Shown: positions 42,027-51,922, counted from the first letter of the stretch. The stretch is 64,000 nt of DNA from Sphingopyxis sp. LK2115 (GCF_014595975.1 NZ_JABWGQ010000035.1:1-64000), one strand, 5' to 3'. Made by a program: numbers and translations. The notes: a model not told the origin generated them from the sequence alone.

Positions 42027-43453
42027 CCGCCGACCTGATGCTCATCTGGCCCGAGCTGATCCTGACGATCGGCGGCCTCGTCACGCTGATGCTCGGCGCC
42101 TTCATGGGCGACCGGCAGGTCGGCATTTACCAGCTCAGCGCGCTGCTCACGCTTGCTGCCGCCGCGGTGGCCGTCGTCGCGCTGTTCGGCGTCGAGGCGA
42201 CCGTCTTTTCGGGTACGCTGTCGGTCGACGCTTTCGGCGGTTTTGCCAAGCTGCTCATCTATGCCGCGAGCTTCGTGTGCATCCTCATCGCGCCGCGCTT
42301 TTTCAGCGGCGGGATGCGCGCCGAATATCCGACGCTGATCCTGTTTGCGGCGCTCGGCATGGGCATCATGGCCTCGTCGCGCGATCTGATGACGCTTTAT
42401 GTCGGACTCGAACTCAACAGCCTTGCCGCTTATGTGCTCGCGAGCTTCATGCGCACCGACGAGCGGTCGAGCGAAGCGGGACTGAAGTATTTCGTGCTCG
42501 GCGCGCTGGCGTCGGGGATGTTGCTCTATGGCATCTCGCTGCTCTATGGCTTCACCGGCACGACCGATTTCGCGGGCATTGCCGCGGCGATGGGCGACGA
42601 GCCGGGTATCGGCCTGATCTTCGGCATCGTCTTCGTGCTTTCGGGGCTGGGTTTCAAGATCAGCGCGGTGCCGTTCCACATGTGGACGCCCGACGTCTAT
42701 GAAGGCGCGCCGACCCCGGTGACGACCTTCTTTGCCAGCGCGCCCAAGGTGGCGGCGATGGCGCTGATGACGCGGATCGTCGTCGACGCGATAGGTCCCG
42801 CGATCGGCGCCTGGCAGCAGATCGTCATCTTCCTCGCGCTTGCCTCGATCATCCTTGGCGCGGTCGGCGCGATCGGACAGAAGAATATCAAGCGCCTGCT
42901 CGCCTATTCGTCGATCAACAATGTCGGTTTCATGCTGATCGGCCTGGCCGCCGGAACGCAGCAGGGGGTCGAGGGCGTGCTGACCTATCTGCTCGTCTAT
43001 CTTGTCACCACGCTCGGCGCTTTCCTTGTCGTCCTGCAACTGCGCGATGAGCACGGCAATCAGGTCGAAAGCATCCCCGCGCTCGCCGGCCTGTCGCAAC
43101 GGCGTCCCGGACTGGCAGCGGCGCTGTCGGTGTTCCTGTTCAGCCTTGCGGGCATTCCGCCGCTGTTCGGTTTCTGGCCCAAATATCTTGTGTTCGAGGC
43201 TGCTGTGAATGCAGGCCTCGTGCCGCTCGCGGTCGCGGGCATCGTCGCATCGGTTATCGGCGCCTTCTATTATATCGCGATCATCAAGACGATGTATTTC
43301 GACGATAAATCGGAAGTCGAGGTGACCGGCGGCGGCAATGCCGTCGAGGGCACGATCGTCGCGGCCAGCGCGCTGTGGCTGTCGGCGGTCGGCTATCTCT
43401 TCATTCCGATGCTCGCCGTGGCATCGGCGCACGCCGCAGCGGTGCTGTTCTGA
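42023..43453 (+). CDS. nuoN: NADH-quinone oxidoreductase subunit N
   Basis: NuoN is the proximal antiporter-like subunit (476 residues, about 14 membrane spans). 'LYVGLELNSLAAYVLASFMR' holds the helix 5 glutamate, and 'GFKISAVPFHMWTPDVYEGA', 'RLLAYSSINNVGFMLIGLAA' and 'GIPPLFGFWPKYLVFEAAVN' are conserved. It completes the 14-gene set. Its final codons overlap the start of birA. Confidence 0.97.
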   Translation: MTADLMLIWPELILTIGGLVTLMLGAFMGDRQVGIYQLSALLTLAAAAVAVVALFGVEATVFSGTLSVDAFGGFAKLLIYAASFVCILIAPRFFSGGMRAEYPTLILFAALGMGIMASSRDLMTLYVGLELNSLAAYVLASFMRTDERSSEAGLKYFVLGALASGMLLYGISLLYGFTGTTDFAGIAAAMGDEPGIGLIFGIVFVLSGLGFKISAVPFHMWTPDVYEGAPTPVTTFFASAPKVAAMALMTRIVVDAIGPAIGAWQQIVIFLALASIILGAVGAIGQKNIKRLLAYSSINNVGFMLIGLAAGTQQGVEGVLTYLLVYLVTTLGAFLVVLQLRDEHGNQVESIPALAGLSQRRPGLAAALSVFLFSLAGIPPLFGFWPKYLVFEAAVNAGLVPLAVAGIVASVIGAFYYIAIIKTMYFDDKSEVEVTGGGNAVEGTIVAASALWLSAVGYLFIPMLAVASAHAAAVLF

Positions 43454-44175
43454 TCCCGCCGATCGAGCGGATCGCGCAGACAGGTTCGACCAACGCCGAC
43501 CTGCTGGCGCGGCTGGCAGGCGGCGAACATGTCGGCGAGGGGCATTGGCTGGTCGCCGACCGCCAGACCGCCGGGCGCGGCCGCCTGGGCCGCGGCTGGA
43601 ACGACGGGCAGGGCAATTTCATGGGCTCGACGGTCGTTCATCTGAAGATCGGCGATCCGTCGGCCGCGACGCTCGCGCTTGTCGCCGGGGTGGCGCTCGC
43701 CAGGACCGTCGCCGCGCTGGCGCCCGATGCCCGCGCCCAGATCAAATGGCCGAACGACCTGCTGGTGGGCGGTGCCAAATGCGCCGGCATATTGATGGAG
43801 CGCACCGGCAATTCGGTGGTGATCGGCATCGGCGTCAACCTTGTCGCCGCACCCGACCTGCCCGACCGCCCCACCGCAACTCTGTCCACCAAGGGCGCCG
43901 TGATCGACCGCGATAATTTCGCGAACGCGCTCGGCATCGCGATGATTGACGCGCTGTGGACCTGGCGGCAGGAGGGGGTCGCGAGCATCGTGCGCGCCTG
44001 GCTGCCGCTGGCGCACCCCGTCGGCACACCGCTGCGCGTGTCCGAACAGGGCATTGACGGCTTTTTCGACGGCCTTGCCGACGACGGCGCGCTGCGCTTG
44101 CGCCGCGACCACGGGGAGACCATGCTGATTCATGCGGGGGACGTCGAACTCCGTCGCCCGGTGGTTGAAGGATAA
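43450..44175 (+). CDS. birA: Biotin-[acetyl-CoA-carboxylase] ligase BirA (catalytic form)
   Basis: BirA attaches biotin to the carrier protein of acetyl-CoA carboxylase. The ~241-residue protein has the catalytic core only: '[14 protein letters not shown]', '[20 protein letters not shown]' (biotinyl-AMP loop), '[20 protein letters not shown]' and '[11 protein letters not shown]'. The N-terminal repressor HTH of E. coli BirA is absent, so it is unlikely to regulate biotin genes. No ATG, GTG or TTG fits the expected N-terminus. CTG at 43450, overlapping the nuoN TGA, is the likeliest start; GTG at 43375 is the alternative. Confidence 0.9.
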   Translation: MIPPIERIAQTGSTNADLLARLAGGEHVGEGHWLVADRQTAGRGRLGRGWNDGQGNFMGSTVVHLKIGDPSAATLALVAGVALARTVAALAPDARAQIKWPNDLLVGGAKCAGILMERTGNSVVIGIGVNLVAAPDLPDRPTATLSTKGAVIDRDNFANALGIAMIDALWTWRQEGVASIVRAWLPLAHPVGTPLRVSEQGIDGFFDGLADDGALRLRRDHGETMLIHAGDVELRRPVVEG

Positions 44176-44179
44176 CGCC

Positions 44180-44965
44180 ATGCTGCTCGCGATCGACGTC
44201 GGCAACACCAACGCTAAATTCGCGCTGTTTCGCGGCGCCGATCTGCTCGCGCGCTGGCGCATCGCGACCGACGACCGGCGCACGGCCGACGAATATATGG
44301 TGTGGCTCGACCAGTTGATGCGGATCGAGGGACATCATCGCGGCGACGTTGACGCCGTGATCATTTCGACCGTGGTGCCGCGCGCGCTGCATAATCTGCA
44401 ACTGCTGGCTCATAAATATTTCGGCGTCGACGCGCTGATCGCCGGGCGCGACCCGGTGAACTGGGGCATCGCGCTGAAAGTCGACGAGCCGCAATCGGTC
44501 GGCGCCGACCGCGCGGTCAACGCGATTTCGGCACAGGCGGTCGAACCCGGCAAGGACAAGCTGGTGATCAGTTTCGGCACCGCGACGACGCTCGACCATA
44601 TCGGCCCCGACGGCGCCTATCTGGGCGGGATCATCGCGCCGGGCGTCAATCTTTCGCTCGAAGCGCTGGTCGCCGCTGCCGCCAAGCTTCCGCGCATCGC
44701 CATCGAGGCACCCGCGAGCGCCAGCGTGATCGGGCGGACGACCGAAAGCCAGATGCTGATCGGCGTCTATTGGGGCTATGTTTCGATGATGGAGGGGCTG
44801 ATCGCGCGCATGAAGGCGGAAATCGGCAAGCCGCTCACCGTCGTCGCCACGGGCGGCCTTGCGACGCTTTTCCAGGAACAGGCCCATCTGTTCGACCGTA
44901 TCGAACCCGATCTGACGCTGAACGGGCTGATGCACCTTTATTATCAACGAAAGCCAACGACATGA
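44180..44965 (+). CDS. coaX: Type III pantothenate kinase
   Basis: CoaX phosphorylates pantothenate in the first step of CoA synthesis and is insensitive to CoA feedback. In the 261-residue ASKHA-fold protein, '[19 protein letters not shown]' is the phosphate-1 loop, '[18 protein letters not shown]' and '[20 protein letters not shown]' further nucleotide and substrate motifs, and '[20 protein letters not shown]' the C-terminal core. It follows birA by four bases, so the two cofactor genes are likely co-translated. The stop overlaps the RNase J start. Confidence 0.94.
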   Translation: MLLAIDVGNTNAKFALFRGADLLARWRIATDDRRTADEYMVWLDQLMRIEGHHRGDVDAVIISTVVPRALHNLQLLAHKYFGVDALIAGRDPVNWGIALKVDEPQSVGADRAVNAISAQAVEPGKDKLVISFGTATTLDHIGPDGAYLGGIIAPGVNLSLEALVAAAAKLPRIAIEAPASASVIGRTTESQMLIGVYWGYVSMMEGLIARMKAEIGKPLTVVATGGLATLFQEQAHLFDRIEPDLTLNGLMHLYYQRKPTT

Positions 44966-46596
44966 CGACTCCGGGCAAGGAGCTGCTTTTTCTCGCATTG
45001 GGGGGATCGGGCGAGATCGGCATGAACGCCAATCTTTACGGCTGCGACGGCAAATGGATCATGCTCGATCTGGGCGTGACCTTTGGCAGCCACGATTATC
45101 CGGGCATCGACATCGTCATGCCCGACCTGGAGTTTATCGAGGACCGCAGGAACGACCTCCTGGGCATCATCCTGACGCACGGGCACGAGGATCATATCGG
45201 GGCGATCCCCTATCTCGCCGCCGATCTTGGCGTGCCGCTCTATGCCAACCGTTTCACCGCGGGGCTGATCGCGCACAAGCTTGCCGAAGAGGGGCTGGAG
45301 AATGAGGTCGAGATCAAGGTCGTCGACATCGACGACAATTTCCGCATCGGCCCCTTTGGCATTCGCATGGTCCCGCTTGCGCACTCGATCCTCGAAATGA
45401 GCGCGGTGGTGATCGATACGCCCTATGGCCGCATTTTTCACACCGGCGACTGGAAACTCGACGAAGAACCGATCCTGGGCGTGCCCGCGACCGCCGCGGC
45501 GCTCAGCGCGATCGGCGACGAGGGCGTCGATTTCCTCGTGTGCGATTCGACCAACGCCTTCAACGCCGAAGAATCGGGAAGCGAAGGCGCGCTGCGCAAA
45601 GGATTGGAGCAGGCCGTCGGCGCGGCGAAGGGCAGGGTGGTCGTCACCACCTTTGCCTCCAACGCGGCGCGGCTTGCGACATTGGGCGACGTCGCGCGGG
45701 CGACCGGGCGCAGCCTCTGCGTCGCGGGGCGCTCGCTCGACCGCATCCTCGGCGTTGCGCGTTCGGTCGGCTATCTGAAGGATTTCCCGCCGACGGTCGA
45801 TTTCGACGAGGCGATGCGCCTGCCGCGCGACAAGCTGATGGTGATCGCGACCGGGGGACAGGGCGAACCGCGGGCGGCGCTTGCGCGCATGGCCGGCGAC
45901 AGCCACCAGATCAAGCTGGAGGCGGGCGACACCGTCGTCTTTTCGTCGAAACAGATCCCCGGCAACGAGGTCGCGATCGGGCGGATCATGAACCAGCTCG
46001 CGGCAAAGGATGTGCTGACCGTCACCGAAAAACAGGCGCACATCCATGTCAGCGGTCATCCCGGCAAACCCGAACTGGCCGCGCTCTATGGCTGGCTGCG
46101 CCCGAAGCTGGTGGTGCCCGTCCATGGCGAAATCCGCCACATGCATGAACAGGCACGCTTCGCGCTCGAAAAGGGCGTGCCGGGCGCGCTGGTGCAGGAA
46201 AATGGCGACCTCTGCCGTCTGGCGCCGGGGCCGGCACATATCGTCGAGCGCGTGCGCGCGGGGCGGCTGGTCCTCGACGGCGACGTCATCCTGCCCGCCG
46301 ACGGCGAAACGATGAACGAACGGCGCAAGCTGGCGCTCAACGGTCATATCACCGTCGCGGCGATCTTTTCGGGCAGGCGCTTCGTCGACAGCGCGATCAG
46401 CTATCGCGGCGTACCGGTCGAGGATGAGCGCGCGGCTTTCGTCGACGAAATGCGCGAAGCCGCCGAACAGGCCGCGACCGGCCCCGCGCGCGACGAGGAA
46501 AAGCTGCGCGAAGCGATCCGCCTCGGCGTCCGGCGGATCGCGACCGACTGGACGGGGAAGAAGCCGGTGGTCGATGTGATGATCGTCGAGATTTGA
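44962..46596 (+). CDS. rnj: Ribonuclease J
   Basis: RNase J is a metallo-beta-lactamase/beta-CASP ribonuclease with 5' exonuclease activity in mRNA decay and rRNA processing. In the 544-residue protein, '[12 protein letters not shown]' (residues ~70-81) binds zinc. '[20 protein letters not shown]' and '[20 protein letters not shown]' follow, and the beta-CASP region has '[20 protein letters not shown]', '[20 protein letters not shown]' and '[13 protein letters not shown]'. The order nuo-birA-coaX-rnj-DUF1467 is conserved in related genomes. The start overlaps coaX. Confidence 0.94.
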   Translation: MTTPGKELLFLALGGSGEIGMNANLYGCDGKWIMLDLGVTFGSHDYPGIDIVMPDLEFIEDRRNDLLGIILTHGHEDHIGAIPYLAADLGVPLYANRFTAGLIAHKLAEEGLENEVEIKVVDIDDNFRIGPFGIRMVPLAHSILEMSAVVIDTPYGRIFHTGDWKLDEEPILGVPATAAALSAIGDEGVDFLVCDSTNAFNAEESGSEGALRKGLEQAVGAAKGRVVVTTFASNAARLATLGDVARATGRSLCVAGRSLDRILGVARSVGYLKDFPPTVDFDEAMRLPRDKLMVIATGGQGEPRAALARMAGDSHQIKLEAGDTVVFSSKQIPGNEVAIGRIMNQLAAKDVLTVTEKQAHIHVSGHPGKPELAALYGWLRPKLVVPVHGEIRHMHEQARFALEKGVPGALVQENGDLCRLAPGPAHIVERVRAGRLVLDGDVILPADGETMNERRKLALNGHITVAAIFSGRRFVDSAISYRGVPVEDERAAFVDEMREAAEQAATGPARDEEKLREAIRLGVRRIATDWTGKKPVVDVMIVEI

Positions 46597-46606
46597 GGAT
46601 CGGCCG

Positions 46607-46867
46607 ATGAAATGGACCTCTGCGCTTGCAATCTTCACGCTCTTCTGGGTGTTCAGCGCCTTTTTCGTGTTGCCCTTTCACGGACGCCGCGCGAGCGATG
46701 ACGCCGAGCCGCTGGTCGCGGGGCAGGATCGCGGCGCCCCGGCGCGCTTTCGTCCGGGGCGCGTGCTGCTCCAGATGACGATCGTCGCGGCGGTGGCCTT
46801 TGTGATTTATTACGTCGCCTATGTGAACGGCTGGGCCGATCCCGATGTGCTGACCGGGCGCGCGTGA
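46607..46867 (+). CDS. DUF1467 family membrane protein
   Basis: The product is an 86-residue inner-membrane protein with two hydrophobic segments ('ALAIFTLFWVFSAFFVLPF' and 'LLQMTIVAAVAFVIYYVAYV') and the motif 'VLPFHGRR' between them. DUF1467 proteins are short alphaproteobacterial membrane proteins of unknown function. It sits ten bases after rnj and is the last gene of the long nuo-to-rnj transcript. About 170 bases without a feature separate it from the convergent coiled-coil gene. Confidence 0.85.
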   Translation: MKWTSALAIFTLFWVFSAFFVLPFHGRRASDDAEPLVAGQDRGAPARFRPGRVLLQMTIVAAVAFVIYYVAYVNGWADPDVLTGRA

Positions 46868-47034
46868 GTTCGGGGTAAGCACCGACGATAGCGGTTGCCT
46901 TATTGGAGGGGATTCGAGACGACCACCCCTTTCCGTTCACATCGCGCGAAGTCGAGACCCCAATGGATTGAAGCGACGGCGATCGCCGCTTCCGGCCGAA
47001 AGCTGCGGTCAGCCGACAGGAGGGAGCGAACCGG

Positions 47035-49398
47035 TCAGCCCCGCAGCCGGTCGATCGCCTGCGCCAGCGCCACATAAAGCTTGCCGATGTCCGACGACAA
47101 CAAGGTCACGCTGATCGCCGACCCGTCGCGCGCGCCGATCAGCAGGCGCAGCATTGCCTCGAAATCATGGATGAACTGGTTGACGGCGGCATGGAAACCG
47201 TCGTCATTCTGATAGAGACGCAGGATTTCCCTGACCTCGCTATTCTCGACCAGCTTGACCGCGCGGCGGGCAAAGACGCCGCGATCGCCCTTGAGATAGG
47301 CTTCCCACGCGGCATCGCTCACCTCGCTCGACAAAATCTTGGTGACGTCGATGGCGGTCGATTTCAACGCCTCGGTGAGCACGCCGACCTGCTTCGCAAG
47401 CGAATCGCGGTCGGATGCGGCGATCGCCTGTTCGGCCTCGCTCACGCGCTGTTCGACGCTCGCGCTGGTGTCCATGATTGCGGTCATCTGGCGCATCAGC
47501 CGATCGGCGGCGCCGTTCGCGGCGGCGACAGCGCGCGCCGACGCATCCTCTATCGCCGCGAGCTGCGCCATGATTTCGGTCTGGAAGGCGGCGTCGATCG
47601 CCTCGCTCGCGGTCGCCTTCATCGTCTCGCGCGCGCCGTCGACGAGCCGTTCGAGCGTCAGCCGCGCCTCATTCGCCGCCGAATCGGCGGTTGCGCGAAC
47701 CTCGGCCAGCGTCGCGATCATCCGTGCGCCGCCTTGTTCGCTGAACGCTTCAGCCCCGTCGCGCAGCTTGGCGAGCGCCGCCTCCGCCTCGGCCAGCGAC
47801 GTTTTCAGGCGGTCGGCCATCGCCTGCTGCGCTTCCGCCTGCCCGGCCATCTGCTCCCCGTTCGAGCGCAGCGTCGCCTGCACGGCGTGGACGTGCGACG
47901 CCGTCGACTGCGCGACAAGCTCGGACGCTTCGAGCAGTGGGCGGATTTCGGCGAGCGCCGATTGCGTCGTTTTGCCGTGTCCGGCGATCCGGTCGAGCGC
48001 GTGCGGCAGCGTTTCGTCGAGCTCGCGCGTCACCGCATCGAGCGCGAGCAGAAGCGATTCGGCGTGTGCGATCAACTGCGCCGACGCATGATTGCCGCTC
48101 TGCACCTGTTCCTGGAACGCCGCGAGCTGCGCCCTGGTGTCATCGATCGCGCGTCCGACGACGCCGGTGCTGGCACCCACATTGACGTTGAGCGTTTCGA
48201 GCTGCCTGCCGACCTCGGCGACATGCGCGGCGATCCGGGCGGCAAGCGCGTCACTCGCATCGGCGTGCGCCGACAGCTGCGCGCCCATCGCGTCGCCGGC
48301 ATCGCGCGCCGCGGCAAGCCTGGCGTCCATTTGCGCCGCCGCGGCGTCGACACCATCGCGGAAGCGGTGCCAGATCTCGTCGCTTTGCGTGGACAGTGCG
48401 GCAAGCGTGTCCGACATCATGCGGCGCACCGATGCCGCGCCGTCGGTCGCGCGCGCCAGCGCCGCGTCATGGGCGCCGACCACCTCTGCCGACGCCGCGA
48501 GCAGGCCGCTTTCGGTTTCCTTCGTCTGTTCCTGCAACGCAACCATCGCTTCGAGAAGCGCTTCGGTCGCCGCCTGTCCGGCCTGCGCCGCCCGCGCCGC
48601 CTCTTCGCCCAGCGCGGCGAGTTTGGCTTCGAGATTCGCGCCCTGCTGGTGCGCGACCAGTCCGGCCTCGCGAAAATTGACCGCGAGCCGCTGCGCCACA
48701 TCGTCGATCCGCGGCAGTCCCGCAAGAAGGCCGTCCATCCGCTGCAACGCGACATCGCCTGACCGCGCGAGCTGGTCGTGCGCATTGGCGATGACCGAGG
48801 CATTGCTGGCGAGCTTGTCACTGCTTTCACTGAGTCGCATGACCGTATCGAGGCCGAGCTGCTGGACGAGCCGCGCCTGTTCGCCCAACTGCTTCTGTGC
48901 GTCGGCGAGGTGCAGACCAAGCGCGTGCATCGATTGGTTGAGCGCCTGATTTTCGGCCCGCAACGCGGCGGCGACACGCGCGAACCGGGCCTGTTCCGAG
49001 CGGCCAGAGCGCAGCCAGAGCATCCAGAACATCGCGATCAGGGTGAGCGGCATCGCGATCGTCGCGACAAGCCCCGGCCAGTCCGCAAGCGCTGGAGTTT
49101 GCGCGAAACCATCGGTCGCGATGCCGAGCGCAAACGCCGTCCATCCCAGCGCGATAAGGAGCAGAAGCGTCGGCACGCCGCGCTCGCGCCACGCCGACGG
49201 CATCCCATCCCCTGCGGTGACCGCGTCGGTGGCGTCATCAAACGGTGTCATATCCAGCCATTCACGGTCGCCCGCCGTATCCGCGTCCGCCGCAGGCGCA
49301 CCGCCGGGCGCGGCGGTTTCGACCGACGCTGCGCTGTCCGCTTCCGGTTTTGCCGCGGAATCCCGCCACAATCCGACGATTTTCTTTTCCCCCGTCAT
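47035..49398 (-). CDS. Long coiled-coil inner-membrane protein (787 aa)
   Basis: The N-terminal ~70 residues are soluble and acidic. Two membrane segments follow at ~74-95 and ~107-130 ('GVPTLLLLIALGWTAFALGI', 'LVATIAMPLTLIAMFWMLWL'). Residues ~135-690 are a very Ala/Gln/Glu/Asp-rich helical region with heptad spacing, typical of an extended coiled coil similar in style to chemoreceptor signalling helices but without their hairpin-tip consensus. The last ~95 residues form a separate globular domain ('AWEAYLKGDRGVFARRAVKL', 'AVNQFIHDFEAMLRLLIGAR'). No catalytic motif is visible. A cell-envelope scaffold or polar organiser is possible; the function is unknown. It is divergent from the Hpt-like gene. 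Confidence 0.75.
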   Translation of the reverse strand: MTGEKKIVGLWRDSAAKPEADSAASVETAAPGGAPAADADTAGDREWLDMTPFDDATDAVTAGDGMPSAWRERGVPTLLLLIALGWTAFALGIATDGFAQTPALADWPGLVATIAMPLTLIAMFWMLWLRSGRSEQARFARVAAALRAENQALNQSMHALGLHLADAQKQLGEQARLVQQLGLDTVMRLSESSDKLASNASVIANAHDQLARSGDVALQRMDGLLAGLPRIDDVAQRLAVNFREAGLVAHQQGANLEAKLAALGEEAARAAQAGQAATEALLEAMVALQEQTKETESGLLAASAEVVGAHDAALARATDGAASVRRMMSDTLAALSTQSDEIWHRFRDGVDAAAAQMDARLAAARDAGDAMGAQLSAHADASDALAARIAAHVAEVGRQLETLNVNVGASTGVVGRAIDDTRAQLAAFQEQVQSGNHASAQLIAHAESLLLALDAVTRELDETLPHALDRIAGHGKTTQSALAEIRPLLEASELVAQSTASHVHAVQATLRSNGEQMAGQAEAQQAMADRLKTSLAEAEAALAKLRDGAEAFSEQGGARMIATLAEVRATADSAANEARLTLERLVDGARETMKATASEAIDAAFQTEIMAQLAAIEDASARAVAAANGAADRLMRQMTAIMDTSASVEQRVSEAEQAIAASDRDSLAKQVGVLTEALKSTAIDVTKILSSEVSDAAWEAYLKGDRGVFARRAVKLVENSEVREILRLYQNDDGFHAAVNQFIHDFEAMLRLLIGARDGSAISVTLLSSDIGKLYVALAQAIDRLRG

Positions 49399-49467
49399 CC
49401 CGCCATCTTAACAGCAAATGCCCGCCATGAAACGGAAACTTAACTACGCGGGTGGCAAGGCTGTGGA

Positions 49468-49764
49468 ATGTCGTTCGACAGCGGCCCTCTCGACCGGTAT
49501 CTGAACGCCGCGTGCGGCGACGATCCGGCGATGGCGGCGGATCTGCGCGCCGCGTTCACCGCCAGCGCGCGCGACCTTGCCGACCTGCTGCGCCGCGCGC
49601 GATGCGACGCCAATTGGGAAATGGCGGCGCTTCGCCTCAAAGGCCTGGCGGCCACATTCGGCATCGTGCCGCTCATCGAACTCGCCGAGGAAGCGATAGC
49701 GGGCGCGCCGGGCGACCCCGCGGTGCTGCGCGCGATCAACCGCGTCATCGACGAGATCGGCTGA
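49468..49764 (+). CDS. Hpt-like domain protein lacking the phosphate-accepting histidine
   Basis: The product is a 98-residue all-helical protein matching the histidine phosphotransfer fold. 'LADLLRRARCDANWEMAALR' and 'LKGLAATFGIVPLIELAEEA' follow the Hpt pattern 'AH-x-LKG-x-A-x-x-x-G'. The position of the phosphorylated histidine is leucine (residue 55; A-L-R-L-K-G), so it cannot accept phosphate in the usual way. It may inhibit or scaffold a phosphorelay instead. It is divergent from the 787-residue coiled-coil gene. Confidence 0.6.
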   Translation: MSFDSGPLDRYLNAACGDDPAMAADLRAAFTASARDLADLLRRARCDANWEMAALRLKGLAATFGIVPLIELAEEAIAGAPGDPAVLRAINRVIDEIG

Positions 49765-49926
49765 CCGCCGCAGCGGGTTCAATCGCCGTTCAGCCGCGCG
49801 CATCCAGAGAAATATCGATAGCGGCTGTCTTGCCATGGCAACGCGACGGGTTTAGCCGCGTTAGCGACAAGCGGCCGGGCGTGCGTGCGCGGCGGACGGC
49901 CCACGAGTTTCAGAGGAGAGATTTCG

Positions 49927-51207
49927 ATGTTCAAGCATTTCCGCTCGATGCCTGCAACGGCGATGGCCGCCCTGCTGGGCTGCGCGCTGATGACGACCGC
50001 GACCCCCGCCGCAGCGCAGAAGAAACCCAAGAAGGAAGAAGCCGCCAAGGGCAAATCGCTCAGTCCCAGCAAGGGCTTCGTTCCCGCGCTCAAGAAGATG
50101 ACCGACGCGACCGGCGCCAAGGATGCCGCCGCGTTGCAGGCGGCGATGACCGAGGCGCAGGCGAGCGCGACATCGCCTGACGACAAATATCTGCTGTCCT
50201 TCTATCAGCTTCAGCTCGGCATTCTGAACAAGGACACGGCGCTGCAGGGGCAGGGGCTCGACGGAATGCTCGATTCGGGGCTGACCCCGGCGGAGAATCT
50301 CGCGACCTATAATTTCTATTCGGGCAATTTCGCTTATGGCGCGAAAAACTACGCCAAGGCGATCCAGCGGCTCGAAGCCGCCAAGGCCGCAGGCTCGACC
50401 GAGCCGGCTTTGTCAGCGATCCTGATGGACAGCTATTTGAACGCCGGACAGATTGATCAGGGATGGACGATCGCCAAGGCGGGCATCGATGCCGCGCGCG
50501 CCGCGGGCACCAAGCCGTCCGAGGAGCTTTACGTCCGCCCGGCGCAGGCCTTCCAGAAAGCCAATCGGACCAATGAGATGCTCGACGTCCTGACGATGCG
50601 GGTCGAGGATCACCCTTCGCCCGCGACGTGGCGAAATACGCTCTATATCCTGTTGCAGCAGTCGGGTGGCGACAAGGAACTCAATCTTGACATCCTGCGC
50701 CTGATGCGCGCGACCAATGCGATGACGCAGCGCCCCGAATATCTGGAGTATGCGGCGCTGGCGGTCGAAGCGGGCTATCCGGGCGAAGCCATCGCCGTGA
50801 TCCGTCAGGGACAGGATAGCGGCGTCATTCCCAAGGGCGACGCCCATTTCGGCAGCATCCTGGAAACGCAGACGCCGCGTGCGGCCGCCGACGCCGCCGC
50901 TGTCGCCGCCGACGCAAGCAAGCCCGCGACGCTGAACAATCCCAAAGCGGCGCGTTCGACCGCCGACGTGCTGGTCGGCATCGGCCAGCCGGCAAAGGCC
51001 ATCCCGCTCTATGAAGCCGCGCTCAAGGGGGCGCCGACCGACACCGTTGCGCAGTTCCGACTGGGCGTTGCACAGGCGCTGACCGGGCAGGGCGACGCTG
51101 CTGCGGCCAGCTTTGCCAAAGTGCAAGGCAGCCGTGCGCGGCTGGCCAAGCTGTGGACCGTGCGCGCCAAGGCCGGTGCAGCGCCAGTCGCGACGACCGC
51201 CGGCTGA
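49927..51207 (+). CDS. Exported TPR-like repeat protein
   Basis: The 426-residue protein has a signal peptide ('MAALLGCALMTTATPAAAQ'), then a lysine-rich stretch, then helical repeats: 'YFYSGNFAYG'-like and 'NYAKAIQRLEAAKAAGST', 'SAILMDSYLNAGQIDQGWTI', and a final unit 'STADVLVGIGQPAKAIPLYE...DTVAQFRLGVAQALTGQGDA'. These fit tetratricopeptide repeats used for protein contacts in the periplasm. No enzymatic motif is visible. The ATG at 49927 has AGAGGAGAG upstream. A strong intrinsic terminator follows (51237-51273). The partner is unknown. Confidence 0.75.
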   Translation: MFKHFRSMPATAMAALLGCALMTTATPAAAQKKPKKEEAAKGKSLSPSKGFVPALKKMTDATGAKDAAALQAAMTEAQASATSPDDKYLLSFYQLQLGILNKDTALQGQGLDGMLDSGLTPAENLATYNFYSGNFAYGAKNYAKAIQRLEAAKAAGSTEPALSAILMDSYLNAGQIDQGWTIAKAGIDAARAAGTKPSEELYVRPAQAFQKANRTNEMLDVLTMRVEDHPSPATWRNTLYILLQQSGGDKELNLDILRLMRATNAMTQRPEYLEYAALAVEAGYPGEAIAVIRQGQDSGVIPKGDAHFGSILETQTPRAAADAAAVAADASKPATLNNPKAARSTADVLVGIGQPAKAIPLYEAALKGAPTDTVAQFRLGVAQALTGQGDAAAASFAKVQGSRARLAKLWTVRAKAGAAPVATTAG

Positions 51208-51236
51208 TCGCAGCCGCCGTCGCGACGTCGCGACAA

Positions 51237-51273
51237 GGGCGCCGCTCCCGCGGGAGGCGGCGCCCTTTTTTTT
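51237..51273 (+). terminator. Intrinsic terminator after the TPR gene
   Basis: GGGCGCCGC (51237-51245) and GCGGCGCCC (51257-51265) form a 9-bp GC stem, followed by eight T residues (51266-51273). This is the clearest rho-independent terminator in the window. The region before the convergent Lrp gene stop is only 12 bases, so it ends the TPR transcript tightly. Confidence 0.9.
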
Positions 51274-51285
51274 GTCGTGTGGCGA

Positions 51286-51759
51286 TCAGGGCTCGACGGG
51301 GATGCCTGCCAACTGTTTGGCCGTGCGGATGGTGAGCGACGTCTTGACACTGGTAACGTTCGGCGCCGAGGTGAGATGAGCGGTCAGGAAAGACTGAAAG
51401 CTTTGAAGATCGCGCGCCACAACTTTCAAAAGAAAGTCGATTTCGCCGTTCAGCATATAGCATTCGCGCACCTCGGTCAGTCCGCCGACATAATCCTCGA
51501 ACGCTTTCAGATCGGCTTCTGCCTGGCTGCGCAAGCTGACCATCGCGAACACGGTAATGCCATAACCGAGTTTCGCCGGGTCAAGGTCGGCATGATAGGA
51601 GCGGATGACGCCCGCCTCTTCCAGCGCGCGCACGCGGCGCAGGCACGGCGGGGCGGTCAAACCCACCATCTGGGCAAGCTCGACATTGGTTATCCGCCCA
51701 TTCTTCTGCAATTCGTCCAATATCTGCAGATCAATCTGATCGAATTTCTGACTCGCCAT
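51286..51759 (-). CDS. Lrp/AsnC family transcriptional regulator
   Basis: The 157-residue protein has an N-terminal winged HTH ('FDQIDLQILDELQKNGRITN', 'VELAQMVGLTAPPCLRRVRA') and a C-terminal RAM ligand-binding domain ('GYGITVFAMVSLRS', 'VRECYMLNGEIDFLLKVVAR'). Such regulators sense amino acids and control their metabolism. Some family members regulate branched-chain oxoacid dehydrogenase genes, but no link to the bkd operon here is shown. It is monocistronic, with an AT-rich upstream region likely to contain its promoter and its own binding site. Confidence 0.9.
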   Translation of the reverse strand: MASQKFDQIDLQILDELQKNGRITNVELAQMVGLTAPPCLRRVRALEEAGVIRSYHADLDPAKLGYGITVFAMVSLRSQAEADLKAFEDYVGGLTEVRECYMLNGEIDFLLKVVARDLQSFQSFLTAHLTSAPNVTSVKTSLTIRTAKQLAGIPVEP

Positions 51760-51789
51760 CGTTGAAACATCCGCTTTCCAAAATCGCGA

Positions 51790-51835
51790 TGACCATAATT
51801 ATATTTCAGGCGATTGCAATTGTCCCACAATGCGA
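51790..51835 (-). promoter_or_regulatory. AT-rich putative promoter/operator of the Lrp-type gene
   Basis: A TATAAT (51798-51803 on the minus strand) and the palindrome ATTGCAAT close to it lie 40-60 bases before the regulator's start. The palindrome could be an autoregulatory site. No well-spaced -35 is evident, so only the general assignment is supported. Confidence 0.35.
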
Positions 51836-51922
51836 CGTGGATGGTTAAGGCACTTTCGTGACTGGATGATTCACGCTAGCCGGTAAGCACAGGGTAACCA
51901 ACGACTGTGGGGCTGTTTTGGC

